Below, piece by piece: positions 58,701-64,000 of a DNA stretch of 64,000 nt. A program made the translations under genes and the position numbers. Source of the stretch: Rhea pennata (Eukaryota > Chordata > Aves > Rheiformes > Rheidae). Each line of letters starts with the position of its first letter. The first letter of the stretch is position 1. The notes under the pieces were generated by a model that did not search any database, was not told where the DNA came from, and saw only the letters and a list, made by a program, of their open reading frames with translations. The stretch spans positions 29,631,083 to 29,695,082 of the forward strand of contig NC_084671.1 in the NCBI RefSeq assembly GCF_028389875.1, written 5' to 3'.

Positions 58701-60634
58701 TAATCTCATACAGAGCTGAGCTCCTAAGTTGTCCCTTTAACTCCATGCATGCATTTGACCTTGGGAGCCCTCAGACACCTGTCCTGGGCTCTCTGATTTG
58801 GGAGACTTGCTTGCAGATGGGATCGTGAGTGCAATAGCATGCTGCTTCTGGGAAACTGAGCCTCCTGCTCTGGAGCTGCATCATGTGGACAGAGGGCTGA
58901 TGGAGGAGACCTCAGCTGTGGTTCCAGTCTGGTATGTGTGGAAGCTGCTCCAGCTGGTTGGCAGTGTACAGCATAAACATGGGGAAGGACTGGGATCTGA
59001 GCATGTTGGTGTGGTGACCCTGTTGCTTCAAGGGCTGTGTGGAGCATGTTGATGTGGTTGCTCAAGGGAAAAGAAGCTGGACCTTGGTGCAGCAGCAGTC
59101 CACACTCCTTTGATTGCTCCCTTCCCAGGTTTGGTTTATGCACTGAGAGAGGCTACAAATGCTCATCCCACCCCATGGAGAGGTGACTGGGCTGAGCATA
59201 CCTCTGAAGGCCTATTTCCCTTGCACCTGCTCTGCCCATCATGCTTAAATAGCACCAGCTGGTCCAGGAGTGAGTCTCAGTGGTGCCTTTGGCTGGTAGC
59301 ATCTGATGCATGGCTCTCCTGCATGCTGCCTTGCCTTTGAGACAGTTGTTAGACATACTCTATGCTCCTGCTGCCTGAGCAAGGCTTGTTTGGCAATGCA
59401 GGCAGGAGCTGTCTCCACTCAACAGGGAGGCCAACGTGATTTTTAATTACACATCAGGGTAGTTCTGGTTTGCATCTGATTCTCACTGGCTTACTCTGTT
59501 CTCTTTTATTCCAGCCTTTCTCCTTCTGTCTTTCATTTTCATAGTGTTTGATGTGCACTTTCCTCACTATGCCCATCCCATTTTTTTTTCTATCGCTTCC
59601 TTTTGGTCAGCAGTTCTGTCCCTGTCAGATGGAGTTTCCTCATGTAACAGGCCCCAAGACCCTGCACAGCTTACAGGAGGTAGCCAGGGCCATTTGCTGC
59701 TTTCACACATCTTGGAGCTGCTTTTCACAAGGGCCGTGAGGAGGAGAGATCAAATGGCCTTGTGTCCCTGGTTCAGGGTGTACAAGAATGAGGCACATCT
59801 CCTCTGTTGTGTCATCTCCTTTACCCCATAAGAGCTCCGAATTACCCTCCCCTGGTTCAGTACTCATGCCTGGAGGAGAGGTTTTGCCCAGGAATAAGCT
59901 CTCTGACCCCTATCTCATCAGCTTTCAGTTGCCCCACTTTACCCCCACACTCTGCCTGCTCAGCTCTTGTGCTAGGACCTGGCTGCATGTGTGTGCTGAT
60001 TCAGGCCAGTAATCGCTCCACGGTCTGTCTGTTTTCAGCAAGCTTGCATGTGTTTCTGGCTCCAGGCTGAGGCTTTTAAGACAGGCTCTGTTTTGGACTT
60101 AGCCCAGACTGCTAGAGTGCCTCTGTGCATGGTGCACAGGCATTCAAATGCATTTTAGGTGCTGAAAGACACAAATAATGCATACAGGATAGAGTTCAAA
60201 ACTCCTCTGAGTTACTATCTTGTACCTTAAAGCTACTCTTACCCATTCTTAGAGATGTGTTCTCCATCCAAGACAGGCTGCTGATGTGTGCAGCAAAGGG
60301 ACACATGAGAATTTGGATTTTTCTGCTTTTGTCCACCGACCTGTGGTTAAAGCTGTGACCTTCACCAGGAGTAGAAAGTAGGACACTGCTGCTGTACAAT
60401 GAGGAGCGTAACAGTATAGCACTAGCTTGCAAGAACAAAAACAGATGCTAAGGAGCACAATGAACAATGAACTAGAGATGCAGTAGGCAAAAAAGGGGGA
60501 TCTGATAGATAAATGCCAGATACACAGAACATGAAGTGTAGTGCAAGTCTCTTGCTTAACAGGAGAGGTGAGCAAATAGGACATACCAGAAAACGCTGAA
60601 AGAATTGATTTTTTTTGCTTCTGTTTTCATTTAC

Positions 60635-60659
60635 AAAAAAATTAAAAAAAAAAAAAAAG
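60635..60659. repeat. A-rich tract
   Basis: A7-TT-A15 followed by GA, low-complexity sequence within RAB6B intron 1. Confidence 0.9.
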
Positions 60660-62411
60660 ACTAGATGTGATCTGATGCTTAAGAGAACTGAAGGTTTAAG
60701 AAGAAGAGAAGAGTGAAGACCAGACATGAGAAGAGTAGATAAATACACTTGCCATCTCTAAATATACTTTTAAACTATGGGGCTCAGTGAAACAAATCTT
60801 AAGGCAGCAGTCCAAACAGTCTGTGCATCATTAGCAGTGAGTGGGGAACACACATCCAAAAGATAAGGATGTTATTATGCTTGACTGTTTAAAAAATGGT
60901 GAGTGAGGGACATTATATCAGTACCTGGAAAAATGATTATATACCTGAAAGAAATTATTGGCTTATGTGTAAACACCTGAGAAAACAATCTGATGAGCAG
61001 TCAGTGCCCCGTCCAAATTTTATCGGCAGCCTGATTTCCTTCTTCATTGAGTCCCCTGCCCTAAGAAGGAAAGGTGAAAAAGTCATAAAAACAAAATCTT
61101 TGGGCTTCTCTAAGGGTTTGAATGGTCACCTCTGCGCCTATTTGGGAGACTGGAGACATCCAACTCTGTCAGACCACGCTCAGCAACTCTTAACCACTTG
61201 GTGTCTGGTGAGGGTTTCCAGGCTACTCTTGCTCAGCATTTCTCTTAACAAGCTGGGTGATTCCAAGGAGCATCCATGTGACCAGAAATGTGTTCCCGGT
61301 GTTTTGGAGGGCAGTGTTAGGGCTAGAGCTGTTAGAGCTGGAGAAATGGCGAAAGCAAGCAAATGGACATACTTCGAAGCACATAACCTGCCTGGGAAGA
61401 GGAGACATTGAATGTGTGCATGCATGCAAAGGAGGGGAATAGCTGAGTAGCAGAAAGGAATCAAAAATGAGCTTCTGTTTAGCACTTGCTCGGCTCTGCC
61501 CATGGATGTCAATTTATGGAGAGGATTAAAGGAGTCTCAGCAACTAGATCTATGTCAGGCTGGGCTGATGAGGGACACTTGGAACTGGGCTCCATGGGGA
61601 GATTGTAGGATCCCTGCTGGAGACTTTTTGTAAGAGCAGGTTAGGCAAGCATGTTAGGAGTGGTTTAGGTAAGCTTGATCCTTTAGGGGGATGGAGGTTT
61701 TCTTCCTACTTTTGATTCTACAGTAGGTACTGTGTTAGTCTTTGATCTAGCTACCATTTCATGGGTATTCAGATTACAGACATTAACACTTCCCTCTACA
61801 CTGCACAAGCAAGAAGCTTTCACATCTGGGCCTTTTAGTGTGCTGACAGTTCTTCAGCCTTTGCAAGGCAGGGAGGATCAGCCTCGCCTCCAGGGCAACA
61901 TCATTGCAGTGGGGGAACACTTAACCTCAGAAGAAGCCACAGAGATGCGTATTTTGGAAGCCATGGATTTTGGACTGAGTGCAAACCTTCTACAGGGAGT
62001 AAATGGACTGCTTGACGTTCCTGACATCTGCATCGTTTCTGATGATTTCAGCTGTTCCTGACAGCTCCTCATGGAGCTACAGGCCAAAGGTCTCATTGTC
62101 CTCTAGGGTTCCCAGAAGGAAATCCAGATCCAGATGCATAAATCACAAAGCAGCTCCCTTTTTAACAGGGCCAAGTTTTCCACGCAAAGCAAGTAGTGTG
62201 GCAGCCACAAGCTAGAAGCTAAGTGAGGGAAAGCATTAACTCCATTGTTGTTGTTATTCCTGTGTTAATGTTTGCAAGATCTTGGTCTTGGAAGCAAACC
62301 CCAGTAGTAAAAATATAACTACTATACTACTGCTCTTGTGAAGAACCTGCAAAAGCATTGGGCAGCTGTCACATGGATATTAGAGTTAAGCTACAGCAGA
62401 AGGAAACAGCA

Positions 62412-62501
62412 GAAAGCAAGGATGTCTAAAAGCAGGAGGGTTTTTTTTTTTTAAAAAAAAAAAAAAGAAACAATGGAAAGCAACGTCGTCTAAAAGCAGG
62501 A

Positions 62502-62540
<39 letters not shown>
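62412..62540 (+). repeat. Duplicated 27-bp block with poly(T)/poly(A) ends
   Basis: Two related 27-nt blocks (62412-62438 and 62476-62502) begin GAAAGCAA and end GTCTAAAAGCAGGAG, differing at about four positions. The first is followed by T12-A14 and the second by TTT-A34. The spacing is 64 nt, so the whole unit including the homopolymer looks tandemly duplicated. Confidence 0.9.
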
Positions 62541-62541
<1 letters not shown>

Positions 62542-64000
62542 GAGTGCAAACTTATGCAACTCCAGTATTTCCAGATCTGTCTGCTTTAAAAACTGAGGCT
62601 GTGCATAGCAAGAGGTGAATGGCTGAGGCATTCAGGCAGAAAGGACCTTCCCTCTGAGCTCTTTGGCTCAAGGCATGGCTTCATTGCTAGAGAGCTGCAC
62701 CAAGGTCCAGCGTGCCTTTGACAGTGAACTGAGAAGGTGAAGGATCAAGGCGTGAAGGCCCAAATTGTGGTTGCTTTCTTCTTCTGTAAGAGCAAAAACC
62801 CCAAAAGAAAGCTTTTGCAGACAAAAGTATGTTTGGTATGAGTAAATACTAGCAGGGAATAGGAGAATAAAGGTGATTGAGGCAGCAGGCAAGGGAATTA
62901 GCTCAGAAAACCTCCAGTTTAACCAAGGCTGCAGCATGCTGGGACCAGTCACTCTTGTTATAATGGTGCAGCTGCTGCTGGGAGGAAATAAATCTCACTC
63001 ATGAAAGAAGACAGCAGTTTGTGTGCAAAGCCTGACTTCTCCTCACCTGCAGTTCAATGTTGAGCCTATGTTTCCCTAAATGAGTGCAAGTGTCCTGGAA
63101 GTGGAAAACCTGGAGCCAAAGAAGTGCAGCTCAGATGCTTGTCTGATGCATCCTTGGGCCATTATAGTACTTGTTAGGAGTAAATGAATCCAGTTACACA
63201 TTGTGTTGCCTTCTGCCCAATATATATCTCTGCACTGGTACACAGGCTCCTCTTCATTGCTGGCTTCCTAGTCCAAGCAAGGACAGCTCCTCAGATAAGA
63301 TATTTGTACAGCCATATGTTTACTAGTGATACAAAAACAACAGGGATGGCAAGTCTTAATCAGTGGGAATAAAAATATATGTATGGCTAAACAGCAGCCC
63401 TGCAGCACCCCTCATCATTCCACTGAATCTGTGTTGGGGTATGGTGGGGGGTTGCAGGATTTAAATTCATTGCTTGATGTTTGCTGTTCGGTGAATAGAA
63501 AGCTGCTGCCATCCTAACAAGGCATCTTGACTGTCACTCTGGAGGGCTTTATGCCTCAAGCATGGCTGCCTGAATGCTGCATGGCAGACAAGGACTAGCA
63601 GATGGTGGCAGGGGATTAACATTAGTAATGTCACTTTCATCCATCTTTGTGGTTTCCCTTCACAAAGAAAACATGCATAAGCATCATCCTGGATCAGGCC
63701 CGAGTCTTCCTCAAGCAAAGGTGTCACAAACACAGCGGAAAACAGTTCTGAGGTGAGGGCAAGTGGAGGATCTGCGCCTGGCTATTCATCCAGTGCTGGG
63801 CAGGAGCTCAGCAGTGGGTTCCCCACTCTGCCAGGGCTGGCCATAATACTCACCTGTGCCAGCCCTGCCACCAGGCTCCACCGGCCACCCTTGGGTGCAG
63901 GTCTCTTCCCCATGGCCACATACTTAGAACAGAGTAGGCTCTCATGGTCTCACCTTGCTATAGGTGTAAATTAAATTTGAAGAGTTTTTATAGCACTGAC

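Noticed and set aside
61732-62061. 109-codon plus-strand frame as a possible RAB6B exon
   Set aside because: It shares no Rab6 motif (no V-G-K-T, no switch regions) and lacks matching splice phase evidence.

Overview
The window is vertebrate nuclear DNA, almost certainly from a bird. It carries split genes with GT-AG introns, a 5'-truncated CR1 LINE, and two short tRNA-headed SINEs that end in a CR1-type tail. The tRNA-Ile/CR1 composite is of a kind described in passerines, so a perching bird is my best guess. Other sauropsids cannot be excluded without a database search.

Layout: 1-1565 is the 3' part of a decayed CR1 element on the minus strand. About 1566-8300 is intergenic with no gene I can recognise. 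From 8595 to 49462 (+ strand) lies a complete 14-exon SLCO2A1 gene (prostaglandin transporter, OATP2A1; 640 codons from the first Met). A TATA-like box sits about 215 bp upstream of the start codon, and the poly(A) signal is at 50258-50263. After a spacer of about 2.3 kb there is a CpG-rich promoter (about 52430-52700) and coding exon 1 of RAB6B (52604-52673, + strand). The rest, 52674-64000, reads as RAB6B intron 1; I found no further RAB6B exon. The order SLCO2A1 then RAB6B on one strand matches the gene order I recall for human 3q22.

All 14 SLCO2A1 exons join in frame: 1923 nt, 641 codons with the stop, with every intron GT-AG. The predicted protein keeps the OATP signature in exon 6 and the charged residues reported to matter for prostaglandin transport (Glu79, Arg539, Lys610 here). 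It lacks two of the ten conserved cysteines of the Kazal-like extracellular loop, which is the most interesting protein-level observation.

The rest of the interest is in non-coding structure. It includes two SINEs with different tRNA heads (Ile and Val) on the same CR1-type tail, and an 11-bp minisatellite of 31 copies that is open in every frame. A 382-bp AAAAAG tract and a 20-copy GGGAA tract each sit just upstream of an SLCO2A1 exon. A CA repeat lies beside the weakest donor site, the RAB6B leader holds a possible uORF, and there are several inverted or paired motifs in introns. I see no novel multi-gene system: this is an ordinary two-gene vertebrate locus.
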